A stretch of 64,000 nt of DNA from Dyella acidisoli (lineage in GTDB: Bacteria; Pseudomonadota; Gammaproteobacteria; Xanthomonadales; Rhodanobacteraceae). The stretch covers positions 86,084 through 150,083 of the forward strand of contig NZ_BSOB01000010.1 of the NCBI RefSeq assembly GCF_030160295.1, written 5' to 3'. The notes below the pieces were generated by a model, which worked only from the letters and a program-made list of their open reading frames with translations, had not been told where the DNA came from and ran no database searches. A program made the translations under genes and the position numbers. Below are positions 63,501-64,000 of this stretch, piece by piece. Each line of letters begins with the position of its first letter. Position 1 is the stretch's first letter.

Positions 63501-63722
63501 CAGCGCTTCCGCCCCGTATTGATGACAGCGCTGGCCATGATCATCGGCATGGTGCCGATGGCGCTGGGCATGGGCGAAGGCGGTGAACAAAACGCGCCGC
63601 TAGGTCGCGCCGTGATCGGCGGCCTGCTGCTGGCCACCGCGGCGACCTTGTTCTTTGTGCCAACCTTTTTCAGTCTGCTGCATCGCCGCCGCAAGGCACG
63701 TCGCGACGCAGCTGCAGTATGA
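60522..63722 (+). CDS. RND efflux transporter, inner-membrane permease
   Basis: The 1066-residue AcrB-like protein has 12 predicted helices and two large periplasmic loops. PVDIFPNIDIPVVSVVWRYTGLPADDM follows the first helix; the proton-relay aspartates are in LALAVGILVDDATVTIEN of helix 4. A serine-rich run (SASSAASSSSSSSTVS) interrupts the second periplasmic loop. It probably exports drugs, solvents or metabolites with the adaptor encoded next. Its substrate group (HAE1-like rather than metal) is judged from the motif only. An alternative ATG lies five codons downstream at 60537. Confidence 0.9.
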   Translation: MESIGMWIVKIALERPLTFIVLALLLLILGPLAILRTPVDIFPNIDIPVVSVVWRYTGLPADDMNNRIVSGYERALTTTVNDIEHTETTSINGIGLVKVYFQPNVKIDMAVAQVTAISQTVLGGLPQGTTPPLILVYNASTVPVLQFALSSKELSESTIFDDANQIVRTFVTSVRGAATPYPYGGKQRQVQVDINPQALLAHKLSPSDVVAAIGAQNLILPAGTEKIGDTEYSVKLNGSPLQVEELNNAPIHTVNGITTYIRDVAQVHDGSPPQTNVVRVNGQRAVLMSILKIGDASTLDIVDTLKGMLPAIRAAIPQSLQINALSDQSLFVRAAISGVIREGVIAATLTGLMILLFLGSWRSTLIIAISIPLSILASIITLSALGQTINIMTLGGLALAVGILVDDATVTIENINSHLEEGKEVYDAIMEGAHQIAVPAFVSTLSICIVFVPIFFLGGVAKYLFAPLAEAVVFAMLASYVLSRTLVPTLSLFWLKKHNHNKQANGPLSGFQLAFERRFERLREGYRGALETTERHRGLFAILFFATCALSVSLLVPWLGRDFFPYVDGGQIKLHFRAPVGLRIEETARLADGIEDVIRDTIPKQEMASVVDALGIPYSGINLSYSNTGVIGTSDGDIFVTLNEDHHPTADYVRSLRRQLAQKYPSVIFSFLPADMVGQILNFGAPAPIDVQVSSHDAEASAKVAKELYGDLLTIPGLVDLRIQQALNLPQINVNVDRTRANLVGLTTQDVASNMLTALAGSSQVNPTFWVDPKTGISYSIATQTPQYRIDTLQALKNLPIRSISASSAASSSSSSSTVSQTLQNLADFSRSEGPAVVTHYSTRPTMDLYASVDRTDLGAVASDVQRVVAEHAKHLPRDVNIDVRGQVQTMQSSYKGLLGGLLFAIVLVYLLIVVNFQSWLDPLIIIAALPAALAGLVWMLFLTGTPLSVPALMGAIMCMGVATANSILVISFARERLAHHDDPVQAAIEAGFQRFRPVLMTALAMIIGMVPMALGMGEGGEQNAPLGRAVIGGLLLATAATLFFVPTFFSLLHRRRKARRDAAAV

Positions 63723-63731
63723 GAACCAACT

Positions 63732-64000
63732 ATGTCCAGTAGCCATGTCTCGCCTCCTCCTCCGAAGCCTTCGCGCGGCGCGCGGCTTGCGCTTATCGGA
63801 CTGGGCGTTGTGCTGATTGCGTTGGCCGCATTCGGCATCGTCAAGCGCGTGCAAGCGCGCCATCAGCTCACCGAAGACACTCAACGCAACGCCATCGTGA
63901 CGGTGGCGACGATTACACCGAAGGCCGCGCCGAAGGATCAGGCTTTGCCCTTGCCCGGCACGGTGGCTTCCTGGCAGGACGCGCAGGTGTATGCACGCAC
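63732..64000 (+). CDS. RND efflux periplasmic adaptor (partial, runs off window)
   Basis: The visible 89 codons encode MSSSHVSPPPPKPSRGARLA, then a single membrane anchor (LIGLGVVLIALAAFGIV) and KRVQARHQLTEDTQ, followed by VTVATITPKAAPKDQALPLP and GTVASWQDAQVYAR, the start of the lipoyl/barrel-sandwich part of a HlyD/MFP adaptor. It begins nine bases after the permease stop, the reverse of the common adaptor-permease order. The rest lies beyond the window. Confidence 0.85.
   Translation, partial: MSSSHVSPPPPKPSRGARLALIGLGVVLIALAAFGIVKRVQARHQLTEDTQRNAIVTVATITPKAAPKDQALPLPGTVASWQDAQVYAR

Overview
The window is a continuous piece of a GC-rich gammaproteobacterial chromosome. Housekeeping gene content, protein sequences and the dense small intergenic palindromes point to the Lysobacterales (Xanthomonadales), probably Rhodanobacteraceae (Dyella/Rhodanobacter/Luteibacter type). 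That placement is inference from protein character and gene order; no marker was searched. No rRNA, tRNA, CRISPR array, integrase or transposase gene was seen.

Layout. 1-2.9 kb: the 3' part of a fluoride riboswitch, then a tightly packed operon of crcB, DUF190, cfa and a TraB/GumN gene. 3-6.5 kb: a lipoprotein, parC and a small exported protein. 6.8-10.1 kb: an unassigned five-gene module (alpha/beta hydrolase, two ArnE/ArnF-like small transporters, acyl carrier protein, ketoacyl-ACP synthase), ending in a palindromic repeat that also cuts off a Nudix gene. 10.3-14.1 kb: Nudix hydrolase, DUF2233 glycosidase and penicillin-acylase-like hydrolase. 14.3-21 kb (minus strand): dapE, an ArsC-like gene, dapD, a PepSY membrane protein, glnD and map.

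21-46 kb is the classic gammaproteobacterial block rpsB-tsf-pyrH-frr-uppS-cdsA-rseP-bamA-lpxD-fabZ-lpxA-lpxB-rnhB-dnaE-accA-VOC-(ADA-NYN)-tilS. It links translation, undecaprenyl phosphate and phospholipid synthesis, outer-membrane assembly, lipid A synthesis and replication. dxr and skp are missing from their usual places. Between dnaE and accA sits a foreign-looking, AT-richer pair: a lysozyme-like protein without a signal peptide and an exported Ivy-like lysozyme inhibitor, which reads as an orphan antibacterial effector/immunity module.

46-64 kb: an MFS exporter with a palindromic operator candidate, xseB, DUF4870, pmbA/tldD with DUF1653 and yjgA, a 409-bp gene-free stretch holding an elaborate nested-palindrome element, a sterol-desaturase-family protein, yhdP, rng, a Mug-like glycosylase and the start of an RND efflux operon.

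At least three families of palindromic repeats are scattered through the window. Several copies run into genes and supply stop codons or terminal residues (ketoacyl synthase, LpxB, RnhB, Mug).
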